A DNA stretch of 40,723 nt from positions 1 through 40,723 of the forward strand of contig DRKN01000199.1 in NCBI GenBank assembly GCA_011051755.1. Direction: 5' to 3'. The notes beneath the pieces are model-generated. The model made no database searches. It was not told the origin of the DNA and saw only the letters and a program-made list of their open reading frames with translations. Source of the DNA: Gammaproteobacteria bacterium (GTDB lineage Bacteria; Pseudomonadota; Gammaproteobacteria; SZUA-152). Below, piece by piece: positions 26,301-35,313 of this stretch (position 1 is the first letter of the stretch; each line of letters begins with the position of its first letter). A program made the translations under genes and the position numbers.

Positions 26301-26354
26301 GCGTACGGCGGGTTTCGGGTGTTTCCACTTGGGGGCGAACAGTCGGGAAAGCAT
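23334..26354 (-). CDS. DUF349-domain protein
   Basis: A 1006-residue cytoplasmic protein. It begins with a basic segment and a HEAT-like region (KHPKPAVRQEAIKDLPDDAQ and DSDAVIRRLALRRLCDLQQV). The rest is largely helical and charged, with repeated DUF349 units carrying the W-(K/R)-x-(I/A)-G core (ALQAEWKQIGPASKDGELWRRF and ADREWRSLGVVPRQQQKAINRRF). Long coiled stretches rich in Gln, Glu and Arg follow. The function of DUF349 proteins is not established; no enzyme motif is seen. GGAG lies 7 bases before ATG 26354. The stop codon lies in a REP element. Confidence 0.9.
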   Translation of the reverse strand: MLSRLFAPKWKHPKPAVRQEAIKDLPDDAQAIFRQVAEEDSDAVIRRLALRRLCDLQQVQALCAKAGSDADRHTAEQHLSHLLAGKLVQGPSLAERWRFLEGLSDEHWFERILKEGQESELRRQALQRVSRQSLLGDVALTDDDASVRHAAATKLTRRSTLERVAKGARRHDKRVYQCVRDVLAVLDAADSQPQEMRAQAGKLNIQLQALLKAAQGTGDWGRIEGSMRGLQRQWATLDLSFLEQATVEAFQQGIDRFDFALQDWRERKQQQAREHALRQATLTQAESICVQLASLLETLRGEGRVRDPATVNQVCDVCARSWRDLDLSDDSDGQALTSRYDTLQAALAQVRDDEALLAELTPRLAALQQAVQALLSQVSVAEPALRKLERQWQALPRPVQLTLEGPQATTAIGEGLHTLQERLSRQRQQQQASAEALQEMVSRLEQHLREQTYKPAFVLAQKAQQVQDSLSVEMLRKLEKSSVLKRLHKVQAQLREMRDWRAFANAPVMEQLCDDMERLADDIEVGGDVDFSDGAARVRSARAEWKKMTEAQGAAPKALWRRFDTACSRAYAPCQAYFEIQGAQRDENLQRRQAVCQGLEDYTRKIGSQAADDTDWPALEQIIKAADREWRSLGVVPRQQQKAINRRFRKVMDRLRALARKHREHNHAQKAERVKQAERLQQRLAGGQEELPVVLEKAKALQAEWKQIGPASKDGELWRRFHAACDAIFTERKRECAAHDEAIQEQVRIRRQICEQIEVAASAQGDEFRQARHAVDAAHVQWQAAGPLPKREMDRLDRRYRAACGKFEQRLQAERQARREQAQQCLRDKAALCQSLEWLADRQLAAGRNVAQLTAEREALSRRFEALGEIQGAMGKGVAARYRRALIRLDRLAAEDADLPALQAELAAERESATQHRLELCLQLEIAAGIESPADYRQARLAYQVALLAEQMKSGLHPSLEEQLQNLSLDWYATAAADECRSADISKRFESLLQTAGKRKAGAEPP

Positions 26355-26528
26355 ATGACTCCATCAAGATGATCAATTGAGGTTCAGCGTGCCTGTGATG
26401 TATCGGATGTATCGCGGCGCCAACTGCTGTCTAATTTATCACCTTGCATGGAGTAATGGTTATATCTTTTCAGTAGAAAGCATTGCAGGGCACGAAGCCG
26501 CTACGCACGCAATGCAGGTCAAGCAGGG

Positions 26529-28904
26529 TCAATCGGGCGGAGATTCGCTTTTCACCACCTCCGGCAGACGCATTTCAAAACGAGAGCCCTCGCCGAGCCG
26601 GCTGCTGACAGTGATGTCGCCCCCCATCAACCGGCACAGGCTGCGGCTGATGGCCAGCCCCAGCCCACTGCCGCCGTATTGCGAGGAGATGGTGTTGTCG
26701 GCCTGATTGAAACTCTGGAACAGCAGGCCGATCTGTTCCTCACTGATGCCGATACCGGTGTCGATGACAACAAAAAGCAGGTAGGGGTTTTCACCCCCCG
26801 CCTGTATCTCTCGGAACACCTCCAGTGTTACCTGGCCATCACGAGTAAACTTGGTGGCATTGCTCAGCAGGTTGAGCAGTGACTGGCGCACCCGCAAATT
26901 ATCGGCCAGCATCTCACCCACGTCATCAGCACAGTGGTATTCCAGCTGGGTATGATTTTTTTCCAACAGTGGCTGCAGGGTCGACAGACACTCCTGCACC
27001 ATTCCCCGCACATTGAACCACTCCAGATCCATCACATGCTTGCCAGCTTCAATCTTCGACAGATCCAGCACACTGTTGATCAATTTGAGGAGGTGATCAC
27101 CAGCCTGATGAATACGACCGAGATCATTACACATATCCAACAGCCCCCGCTCGCCGGCCTCGTCCTGCAGCAATTCGCTATAACCGATGATGGCATTCAG
27201 CGGCGTGCGCAACTCATGACTCATATTGGCCAGAAAGGCGCTCTTGGCACGATTGGCCTGCTCGGCCTGATCTCGCACCACCACCAATTCAGCGGTACGC
27301 TCACGCACCCGCTCCTCAAGATGCTCGCGGTAGCGTTGCAGCTCTGCCTCGACACGTTTTTTCTCCGTGACGTCCCGCAGCGTCACAATAAAACTCCGTT
27401 TACGACCAAGGCGCATTTCACTCAGGGAGACCTCGGCGGGAAAAACACTGCCATCCCTGCGACAAACCGTCAGTTCACTGCGTTGACCGACGAGATCCGA
27501 GCGCCCATTCGTCAGGTAACAGCGAATGAATTTGTCCTGTTTTTTACTCTGGATACCCGGCGCCAGAATACTGACATTGGTACCGATAAGCTCCTCGGCA
27601 CTATAGCCTGTCAACTGTTCCACCATTGGGTTGAAGGTTTCGATAAATCCCAGTGAATCCACTGAGATAATGCCGTCCATCATATTGTCGAGAATCGTGC
27701 GCAGACGCAGTTCGCTGTCCCGCAACATCAACTCCGCCTGACGGCGCTCGGTAATATCACGGAAAAAGATCGACAGGCCATCCGAATGAGGATAGGTGTG
27801 GGTCTCCACCCAACGGTCTAACGGAGGATAGTAACTTTCAAATTGCAGCATCTTGTCGCTAGTGCGTGAATGGTGGAATTTCTTGCAACAGGAACTGGCA
27901 AACTCCGGTAGCTGATCCCATAGGCTATGCCCCAGCATTTGCTCACGTGACACCTGAAACAAATCTTCGGCACGGGCGTTGAAATAGGTGATATTCCAAT
28001 CATCGTCAATGGCCACGTAAGCATCGTTGGTGGACTCAAGAATATGCCGTATATGTTGATGAGTTTGTCGCAGATCCTCTTCGGCCTGCTTACGCGCACT
28101 GATATCTCGGAGGAATATCTTGATCATGGGCTCGTCACCCAGGGTGATCAGATTGGCATGCACATCCACATGCAACAGGGCGCCATCAGGGCGCTGTACG
28201 GCGGCCTCGAAGAAGGTCGCACCATCACGCTCGATGTCTCGCAGCACCTGCAATTGTCGGCCACCATCGACGAAAAAGGCCTCGATACCACAACCGGGCA
28301 GGTCTTCTGCATTCATACCCAACAGGCTCGCAGTGGCCCGGTTGGCCTCACGGATCTTCAGATCACAATCCAGTATCACGATGGGATTGGACACCTGTTC
28401 ATTGAGCAAACGAAAGCGTTCCTGCGAGCGGCGGTTTTTTGCCGCGCAAAAGCCCTGTTGCAGCGAATCTTCCAACTGGTGAGCCGTGGCCTCCAGGGCG
28501 GTAATTTCCTGCGGGCTGAATGGCGCCTCCTGTTCCCCACGCCCGACTAACAGAGCACCCATTGCCCGGCCATCGAGACGAAGGCTGGCCGCGGCAAAAT
28601 GGCTCACGCCGAATTCACGCTGAAAAATATTTTTTTCCGCTAACGCAGCGGCGGACAGGGAAAGCGGCATAGCGGCCCCGTAGCCACCAAACAGATCCGG
28701 CAGCATCACCGCCTGCTTTACGGCAAGATGAAAATAACCCTCAGATCTGAAGGTCGCACCGGAATAGCCGAGCAGGGAAATCTGCGCCGAGTCGGTATCG
28801 TGACGCAGAAAAAAGGCGATTCCGGCGGGCAGCCGGCCATCCGGATTGTCCAGTACCGGCGCTACATGCCGTCCCAGGAGCGCGCTGACGTCCGTTGTCA
28901 TCAT
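26529..28904 (-). CDS. GAF/PAS sensor histidine kinase
   Basis: A 791-residue soluble kinase. A GAF-like region occupies about residues 25-155. Three PAS domains with PAC tails follow (ILDCDLKIREANRATASLLG, YVAIDDDWNITYFNARAEDLF, IISVDSLGFIETFNPMVEQL). The phospho-acceptor is His563 in MSHELRTPLNAIIGY. The ATPase domain carries NLLSNATKF, DTGIGIS, SFNQAD and GGSGLGLAI. There is no receiver domain and no membrane segment, so it senses a cytoplasmic signal. No haem or flavin signature is evident. ATG 28904 has GGAA upstream; a TTG at 28919 is less likely. The nearest receiver is the PilH-like protein at 29962, so the pairing is only a guess. Confidence 0.92.
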   Translation of the reverse strand: MMTTDVSALLGRHVAPVLDNPDGRLPAGIAFFLRHDTDSAQISLLGYSGATFRSEGYFHLAVKQAVMLPDLFGGYGAAMPLSLSAAALAEKNIFQREFGVSHFAAASLRLDGRAMGALLVGRGEQEAPFSPQEITALEATAHQLEDSLQQGFCAAKNRRSQERFRLLNEQVSNPIVILDCDLKIREANRATASLLGMNAEDLPGCGIEAFFVDGGRQLQVLRDIERDGATFFEAAVQRPDGALLHVDVHANLITLGDEPMIKIFLRDISARKQAEEDLRQTHQHIRHILESTNDAYVAIDDDWNITYFNARAEDLFQVSREQMLGHSLWDQLPEFASSCCKKFHHSRTSDKMLQFESYYPPLDRWVETHTYPHSDGLSIFFRDITERRQAELMLRDSELRLRTILDNMMDGIISVDSLGFIETFNPMVEQLTGYSAEELIGTNVSILAPGIQSKKQDKFIRCYLTNGRSDLVGQRSELTVCRRDGSVFPAEVSLSEMRLGRKRSFIVTLRDVTEKKRVEAELQRYREHLEERVRERTAELVVVRDQAEQANRAKSAFLANMSHELRTPLNAIIGYSELLQDEAGERGLLDMCNDLGRIHQAGDHLLKLINSVLDLSKIEAGKHVMDLEWFNVRGMVQECLSTLQPLLEKNHTQLEYHCADDVGEMLADNLRVRQSLLNLLSNATKFTRDGQVTLEVFREIQAGGENPYLLFVVIDTGIGISEEQIGLLFQSFNQADNTISSQYGGSGLGLAISRSLCRLMGGDITVSSRLGEGSRFEMRLPEVVKSESPPD

Positions 28905-29068
28905 ATTATTTTCCGACAAAATAGAAACAGCGGGACGTAGCCCCTGCCCTCCCCGAGTTAAGGTAAGCGTAAGATGAAAATATATCCATCATCGACATGT
29001 GATTGCACATTCTTGAAAAAAAACACCCAATCCGACAGGCTTCCAACACAGGCATTTCGCAACCACGC

Positions 29069-29797
29069 TCAGGGAGTCTCATCCAGTGACAGCAAGACAA
29101 GCCCCGTCACCCACACCTCACCGTCCACCATTTCCCACTGCACATCATAGTCCCAAAGACGCATACCAAATTGGCGCCGCTGCGGCTTACCCGCTTGGTA
29201 GGCGGGTCGAGGATCAGCCGCCAGCACTTGTTCAATCAAGCGTTGCAAGCCGGGATAATCCGCTTCCGCCGCCTTTATCTTCGCCTCCGCCTCGGGACTG
29301 AAGATCACCGGCAACAGCGCCCCCGGCGCGGCCTGCGCATAACCCGCACGGGCATCGGTAATGGCATCGCCATAGGGCAGATAGGGCTTGATATCCAGCA
29401 CCGGAGTACCATCCAGCAAGTCGATACCCCCCAGTTTCAGCAGCCGCTTGCCATTCTGCTCGACAATCCCCTGCAGACGCACGACCGACAGGCCGATGGG
29501 ATTGGGACGAAATGGTGAACGCGAAGCGAATACGCCGATGCGGCGATTTCCCCCCAGGCGCGGCGGCCGCACCGTAGGTCGCCAGCCATCACGCAGGGAC
29601 TGATGAAACACGAAGACGATCCACAGATGCGAAAACCCCGCCAGTTCCGTCACTGCCTCCGCACAATCATAGGGAGGCAATAACTCCAGTGAAGCCTGCG
29701 CCTCTGTGACCAGACCGGGCTGACGCGGAATACCAAATTTCTGCTTGAAACAGGAGTGGATCACGCCGATAGAGGAAAACTCGAAGGATACCTGCAT
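29069..29797 (-). CDS. trmO: tRNA (m6t6A37) methyltransferase TrmO
   Basis: A 242-residue TsaA/TrmO-family enzyme that N6-methylates threonylcarbamoyladenosine at position 37 of certain tRNAs, using AdoMet. Visible signatures are FGIPRQPGLVTEAQASLELLPPY, HLWIVFVFHQ, IGVFASRSPFRPNPIGLSVV and LDIKPYLPY. The C-terminal region about residues 170-242 (QVLAADPRPAYQAG and WDYDVQWEMV) matches the Escherichia coli TrmO layout. ATG 29797 gives the usual length. It stands alone, 164 bases from the kinase gene. Confidence 0.94.
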   Translation of the reverse strand: MQVSFEFSSIGVIHSCFKQKFGIPRQPGLVTEAQASLELLPPYDCAEAVTELAGFSHLWIVFVFHQSLRDGWRPTVRPPRLGGNRRIGVFASRSPFRPNPIGLSVVRLQGIVEQNGKRLLKLGGIDLLDGTPVLDIKPYLPYGDAITDARAGYAQAAPGALLPVIFSPEAEAKIKAAEADYPGLQRLIEQVLAADPRPAYQAGKPQRRQFGMRLWDYDVQWEMVDGEVWVTGLVLLSLDETP

Positions 29798-29961
29798 GAA
29801 ATCCCTAAAAATGGCGGAGGAGCCCTGATGATATCACTGTAGTTCCCTGACAGAGAAAGCAAGTCCTGATTTCTACCCTGGTAATACGATCTATATTTGC
29901 AGATCACAAGCCGCTAGTATCGACGAGTTGCGCCCAAACACCACCAAAGGAATATTCACCG

Positions 29962-30465
29962 ATGCGCCGATTTTCGCTCAGAAACCTGTTCAAACGCAGC
30001 AGCACCGCAGACGCCACCACGGAGCGCCGCAAACGGCCACGGCCGGATAACGGCTACGATATCACTATTTTAGTCGTGGATGACTCGCCGACCGTTATCG
30101 CCGCATTCACCAAAGTACTGACCCAGGCAGGCTTCCAGGTGATTACCGCCATGAATGGCGAAGACGGCGTGAGCAAGGCCAAGGCCGAGCGACCGGATCT
30201 GATCCTGATGGATGTCGTGATGCCGGGCATCAATGGGTATCAAGCCACGCGCCAGCTACGCCAGGAATCCATGACCGCCGATACGCCGATTATCATCGTC
30301 AGCGGGGAACAGCAAAGCACCGAGCAGATGTGGGGTCGCAAGGCTGGCGCCAACGGCTTTATCAGTAAACCCATCGACCGCGACGCCTTCTTCGGCAAGA
30401 TATTCGAATGCCTGGGCGAGGACAGGCTCCGCGCTAAATCCACAGACAGCAGGGATCCTGGATAA
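29962..30465 (+). CDS. PilH/CheY-like response regulator with a basic N-terminal extension
   Basis: A 167-residue single-receiver protein. Its first 30 residues are basic and non-conserved (MRRFSLRNLFKRSS...ERRKRPRPDN). The receiver follows with acidic pair Asp40-Asp41 (LVVDDSPT), phosphorylation site Asp84 (LILMDVVMPGINGYQ), Ser/Thr at IIIVSGE and Lys in FISKPIDRD. No output domain is present. The sequence most resembles PilH of type IV pilus chemosensory systems, but no pil genes are nearby. It faces the large cNMP-binding protein gene tail to tail with a 16-base gap. A role with that protein is conjecture. Confidence 0.88.
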   Translation: MRRFSLRNLFKRSSTADATTERRKRPRPDNGYDITILVVDDSPTVIAAFTKVLTQAGFQVITAMNGEDGVSKAKAERPDLILMDVVMPGINGYQATRQLRQESMTADTPIIIVSGEQQSTEQMWGRKAGANGFISKPIDRDAFFGKIFECLGEDRLRAKSTDSRDPG

Positions 30466-30481
30466 TCGGCGTGCAGAATTG

Positions 30482-33400
30482 TTACGGAACGAATTCCAGC
30501 TCCGTCTCCACGACCTCTGCTTCGACGACTGGCGCCACTGACTGATCTGCCAAGGCAGGCCCATCCAGGGCGGGAGCCGTCTCCGCAATGGTCTCCACGA
30601 CCACCGTCCCCGCCACCGGAATATCACCACGACTGGCTTCGTCCGCGCTATTGACGGGGGCAGCCTCCGGCGCCTCGCCGACAACGGCATTAGCATCCGC
30701 GCCATTGGCCATGCCCTGCGGAATCACACCCTCTATATCGGAAACCGGAACAGCTATCCGGGGTTCCGCTGCCGCGGAGAATGCGGGATCCTCCATCACA
30801 GGAGACACATCGGTTGTCACACCGGTTGTCACACCGGTTGCGACAACCGGCTCAGGCTTGCTCAACGGATTTTCCGTCACCACCGCCTCCAATGCCTGCA
30901 TGACATCTTGCAGACTTGCCGCATCCGGCGCCTGCAACACCGGCGCATCGGTCGATGCACCAACGGCCACTACCCCGGCGGACTGATTCAGTGACAACTC
31001 CGCTTCACGCCGGGCCGCCTGCAGCGCCTGCTCACGCGCCTTCTGTTCGGCCTCGCCGCGGATCGTTTCCAACCGCTGCCGCAGTCTGGCCATCTTCTCT
31101 TCACTGTCCTCCACCGGCGCTACTGCGGCAGTGGCTGTTTCGGTATCACCCTCTTTATCAGCCGTTTCATGACGTTTTTCACGACCCTCCTCATCCTTCC
31201 AGGTCGACAGGGTCGACGATACCTTGTTCTCAATGACGTCCAGGGAATCCGCCCCCTTGCCCACCAGTTGTTGCAGCTGCGGCGACGTATCGCCGCTAAT
31301 CATGACATAGCCCACACCCGTCGCCAGCACAACACTCAGCACCATCAGACCCAGACGGCCCTTGCCCAAACCTTTTCGCACCGGTTTACCGCTGGGTTTG
31401 ATCGCCTGTGGACGAATATTGTGATCGATATCCATCGAAGAAAACGTTGCTGATTCAACGCGCTGAGCCGTCTCCGCTGCCATCGCCGGTTCTTCTACTG
31501 GTGCCGGTGTGGGCTTGCTTTCCTCGACATTTACGTTACCCGCGGGTGAACCCATGGCCTCGACATTCGGATCCCTGCGATAACCCAGGGCCGCCTCCCA
31601 AATGAAATCATCCGAGACCCAAGTATTCTTGCGTGCCTGCGGATCCACCCGCATCACTTCGGCCGCATCGATCAGATTGCTCCGATCCACCGACGGGCTG
31701 CCGGACGACGATGGATCAGGCCGGCCCGTCGGGGACGCCGAACCCGGCGGGACATCATCGCCAGCGACATCCTGCACATTGCCGGAGGGTGGATCGTCAG
31801 ACAGAAAATCATCCAGCCCCCCCTCACCGAGGCTGTTCAGCGCTTGTTCGCGCGCCTCACGCTGCCGCTGCACCCGTTTCTGATCCACCTGCTTGCGACG
31901 CCGGGCGGACTCGGCCGTATGCCGCGCCTTCTCCACCGCCCTGGCCTTGACCTGTTTCCGCCCTGCCTCTTTACGCGCCTGGGCAAGCGAACGTTTGATC
32001 TCGATTTCGGTCTGAAACCGCGCCGCTTCAGCCTCTGCCTTGAGGCGCTTGATTTCCTTTTCGGCCTGTAGCCGCATCTCTTCGGCCGCAGCCCTGGAGC
32101 GCTCAGCCTCTTCCCGTGCAATACGCGCGGCCTCTTCCACCTCGCGTTTGCGCTGTTCCGCCTCTTGCTCAAGACGCTGACGAATCGCCTCTCCTTCAAT
32201 GCGCACCCGTTCGGCCTCTTCCCGCTGTAGACGGGCCATCTCCTCCTGCTGGGCCCGCGCCTCTTCCGCCTGGGCCAGCTTGATACGTGCCAACTCGGCT
32301 TCGGCCTCTTGCTGTTGCAACTGTTCTTTTTGTTGCGCCAGCGCCTCCTGCACCTGTTCAACCTCTGCCCGGGCCGTTGTCTGCTCGTTTTTTTGCTCAG
32401 CCACGCCAGCGGCCTCTTCCGCCTCCAGGCGCTGGGCAGCAGCGAACAGACGGGCCTGTCGCTCCACCTGCGCCCGGGCGGCTTCCGCTTCGGCGCGCAT
32501 GCTGCCCAGCTCTTTCTCCATCGCCTGACGGGCCTGTTCGGCCTCCTGCGCCCGCCGCGCCTCATCGGCGGCCTTGCGCGCGGCCTCATCGGCCGCCTCC
32601 TGACGCAAGGCAATCTCCCGTTCGGCACGTTGACGGGCCTCATCGGCCGCCTGGGCGCGCTGCGCCTCTTCTTCCGCGCGGCTGGCCATCACTTCCAGTT
32701 CCGCCTGTTGTTGAGCCAACACCTCGGCACGAATTCTCGCCGCTTCACGCTCGGCCTCGGAGCGCGCCTGATCGGCCGCCATACGGGCCTGCACCTCGGC
32801 CTGTATGCGTGCCTGCTCGGCCTCCTGCACCAGTTTGTCCCGCTCAGCCTCGGCCTGCAGGCGCGCCTCTTCCGCCGCCTTGGCACGGGCCGCCTCACGC
32901 TCGGCCTCGCTACGCGCCGCATCGGCCACGCGCTGAACCTGCTCTTCCACCTGCATACGCGCCACTTCAGCGTCAACCTTCAGGCGTTCAATCTCCGCCT
33001 CAGCACGCTTGCGTGCCTCTTCGGCCTGCTGCGCGCGCAGACTCTCTTCTTCGACACGACTTGCCATGCCTTCAATTTTCGCCTGCTGACGAGCCATTTC
33101 CTCGGCACGCATCCGCGCCGCCTCACGCTCGGCCTCGGAGCGCGCCTGATCGGCCGCCACCCGTGCCTGTTGTTCGGCCTGGATACGCGCCGCTTCCGCC
33201 TCAGACTTGAGACGCGCCACCTCGGTTTCGGCACGGGCCCTGGCCTCTTCCGCCGCACTGGCGCGCGCGGCCTCGGAATCAGCCTTTTCCATCACCGCCT
33301 CGATCTCGGCTTGCTTGATAGCCAGCTCTTCGGCACGCATTCTCGCGGCCTCCCGCTCCGCCTCGGAACGGGCCTGATCCGCGGCCAGATGCGCCTGCTC

Positions 33401-35263
33401 TTCCATCTGCCGCTGGGTCTCTTCCGCTGATAGCCGCATGCGTTCCATCTCTTCTTCGGCCTGACGACGGGCCTCCTCGGCCTGCTGGGCGCGTATGGCC
33501 TCCTGCTCGGCCGTTTTCAGGGCCTTTTCCACTTCGTCTTGTTGTCTGGCCATAGCCTCGGCACGCTGGCGCGCCAGTTCGCGTTCGGCCTCGGAGCGCG
33601 CCTTGTCGGCCGCCAGCAACGCCTGTTCCTCGGCGCGGCGACGGGCCAGCTCCGCCTCGCTCTTGAGACGACTAATCTCTTTTTCCGCCTCCTGCCTGAC
33701 CTGTTCCGCGCTACGGCGGATTTGTTCTTCCACTTCACCACGAGCGGCGGTGGATTCCTGTTTGAGTTTTTCAATTTCAGACTCGGCCTGCAGGCGGGCC
33801 TGTTCGGCCATCTCTGCACGCGCCGCCTCGGTCTCAGCACGCTGTGCGGCGGCCTCGGTCTCGGCCTGCTGCCTGGCCATCGCCTCGGCACGCTGCTGAG
33901 CGGCCTGACGTTCGGCTTCGGAGCGTGCCCGGTCGGCCGCCACCTGTGCCTGCTCCTCCGCCTTTTTACGCACCGCATCGGCCTCAGCCTTCAGTCGCGC
34001 CACTTCGATCTGCGCTTTTTTACGCGCCTCTTCGGCGGCCCGGGTACGGCGCATTTCCTGCTGCACACGGGTCTTGGCCTTGTTCATCAAGGCCTCGACG
34101 CGACCGTCACTTTCAGCAGTGGCAGCCGGCGCCCCGGGTAAGGTGACAACATTGTCCGGAGCAGTGGGCTCCGGTAGAGATTCCGGCTTGGCACTGACGG
34201 ATTCGATCAGATCCGCGCGTGGCACAGCGGTCAGGCCATCGCTGAGAACGAAGGCATCCAGGCCCTGCTGATTCAATAAAAACACCGCGGCGGCGGCACG
34301 ATGGGTGTGGTTGCTGAAGACGATATATTGGTGCAGCTTGTTGAGCTTGCGCAGACCCAGGCGCAACTCCGCCAGCGACATGTTACGCGCCCCGGGCAGA
34401 CTGCCACGGGAATATTCACTGAGCTTACGCACATCCAGCCATTCCACATCCACGCCTTGCATGGCCTTGGCCTTTTCGTAAGGCAGGTACTGCAGCACGG
34501 GAGTTACCAGCAGGCTGATGAAATCCTCTTTCGACAGCCGCATCAGGCAGCCATCCTCTTCCATGGTGACGGTGGCGTTGCGCGTGCCATTGCTGATCAG
34601 CGCCTCTTCACCAAAGCCGGTGCCGGCATCGAGGATGGCCAGCTTCATGGGCGGTGCATCCGGTGAGACCTTGCGCACCACCCGGACACGGCCCTTGGCG
34701 ATGATGTAGTAATTGTCGTCCGTGTCACCCTGCTTGATCACCACCTCGCCAGCCCGCAGGGTTACCTCTTCCATACGCATCATCATGGCCTGGATGTTTT
34801 CGGCGCGCAGCTTAAGAAATACCTTGGACTGCAGGAAGCGACTCATCCAGTCCTCTTCCTCCTCTTTTTCAGTCTCGATATTCGACACCTGATAACTCTG
34901 CTTTTGCCCCCAGTTAAGGAGCATTTCCAGCAGGCTGGCATCGATATTCAGCAGGGTGACGGCGGTCTTGGCCGTGGCGCTGACTCGGCGCGGGGTGACG
35001 CCATCAATAGGTTTGCTGGCCTGTGGAGTATTGGCGGCCAGCATCGTCGAACGGCCATTGGCATCGGTCAATTCCAGCTTGCCGGAAATGAGATACAGGG
35101 TGCGCTGATCCCTGTCCCCTTGTTTGAAAATGGTCGCGCCCTTGACCACCTGCTCAACCCGTGACTTGGCGTTCAGTTCAGTCAGCATATCGGGACTGAG
35201 ATCGCACAGTGGCGACAGTGATTTCAGCAGTTTGTGATCCAGCAATTGTTTGGCAGCGTTCAT
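30482..35263 (-). CDS. Giant cNMP-binding, rhodanese-like, coiled-coil membrane protein
   Basis: A 1593-residue protein. Two cyclic-nucleotide-binding folds come first (about 20-125 and 145-255); the second has a recognisable phosphate cassette (FGEEALISNGTRNATVT), the first is degenerate. A rhodanese fold spans about 268-345 but has YIVFSNHTHRAA where the catalytic cysteine loop should be, so it is probably inactive. Residues about 390-1140 are almost continuous Ala/Glu/Arg coiled coil containing six copies of AADxARSEAER (at 442, 551, 627, 703, 779 and 829; three intervals are 76). A membrane segment lies at about 1303-1322 and a 270-residue Ala/Glu/Val-rich tail follows. The N-terminus is likely cytoplasmic. 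No known protein is recognised; a cAMP-sensing scaffold is possible. AGGAA precedes ATG 35263. Confidence 0.85.
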   Translation of the reverse strand: MNAAKQLLDHKLLKSLSPLCDLSPDMLTELNAKSRVEQVVKGATIFKQGDRDQRTLYLISGKLELTDANGRSTMLAANTPQASKPIDGVTPRRVSATAKTAVTLLNIDASLLEMLLNWGQKQSYQVSNIETEKEEEEDWMSRFLQSKVFLKLRAENIQAMMMRMEEVTLRAGEVVIKQGDTDDNYYIIAKGRVRVVRKVSPDAPPMKLAILDAGTGFGEEALISNGTRNATVTMEEDGCLMRLSKEDFISLLVTPVLQYLPYEKAKAMQGVDVEWLDVRKLSEYSRGSLPGARNMSLAELRLGLRKLNKLHQYIVFSNHTHRAAAAVFLLNQQGLDAFVLSDGLTAVPRADLIESVSAKPESLPEPTAPDNVVTLPGAPAATAESDGRVEALMNKAKTRVQQEMRRTRAAEEARKKAQIEVARLKAEADAVRKKAEEQAQVAADRARSEAERQAAQQRAEAMARQQAETEAAAQRAETEAARAEMAEQARLQAESEIEKLKQESTAARGEVEEQIRRSAEQVRQEAEKEISRLKSEAELARRRAEEQALLAADKARSEAERELARQRAEAMARQQDEVEKALKTAEQEAIRAQQAEEARRQAEEEMERMRLSAEETQRQMEEQAHLAADQARSEAEREAARMRAEELAIKQAEIEAVMEKADSEAARASAAEEARARAETEVARLKSEAEAARIQAEQQARVAADQARSEAEREAARMRAEEMARQQAKIEGMASRVEEESLRAQQAEEARKRAEAEIERLKVDAEVARMQVEEQVQRVADAARSEAEREAARAKAAEEARLQAEAERDKLVQEAEQARIQAEVQARMAADQARSEAEREAARIRAEVLAQQQAELEVMASRAEEEAQRAQAADEARQRAEREIALRQEAADEAARKAADEARRAQEAEQARQAMEKELGSMRAEAEAARAQVERQARLFAAAQRLEAEEAAGVAEQKNEQTTARAEVEQVQEALAQQKEQLQQQEAEAELARIKLAQAEEARAQQEEMARLQREEAERVRIEGEAIRQRLEQEAEQRKREVEEAARIAREEAERSRAAAEEMRLQAEKEIKRLKAEAEAARFQTEIEIKRSLAQARKEAGRKQVKARAVEKARHTAESARRRKQVDQKRVQRQREAREQALNSLGEGGLDDFLSDDPPSGNVQDVAGDDVPPGSASPTGRPDPSSSGSPSVDRSNLIDAAEVMRVDPQARKNTWVSDDFIWEAALGYRRDPNVEAMGSPAGNVNVEESKPTPAPVEEPAMAAETAQRVESATFSSMDIDHNIRPQAIKPSGKPVRKGLGKGRLGLMVLSVVLATGVGYVMISGDTSPQLQQLVGKGADSLDVIENKVSSTLSTWKDEEGREKRHETADKEGDTETATAAVAPVEDSEEKMARLRQRLETIRGEAEQKAREQALQAARREAELSLNQSAGVVAVGASTDAPVLQAPDAASLQDVMQALEAVVTENPLSKPEPVVATGVTTGVTTDVSPVMEDPAFSAAAEPRIAVPVSDIEGVIPQGMANGADANAVVGEAPEAAPVNSADEASRGDIPVAGTVVVETIAETAPALDGPALADQSVAPVVEAEVVETELEFVP

Positions 35264-35313
35264 TCCACGAGTTCCTGATATTCCGATCCTGAAAGGGGAA
35301 GGAAGGTCTTCTC

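Noticed and set aside
32287-33430. Long plus-strand open frames opposite the giant coiled-coil gene
   Set aside because: They are proline, arginine and leucine-rich reflections of the repeated Ala/Glu/Arg codons; the coiled-coil frame is far more protein-like.
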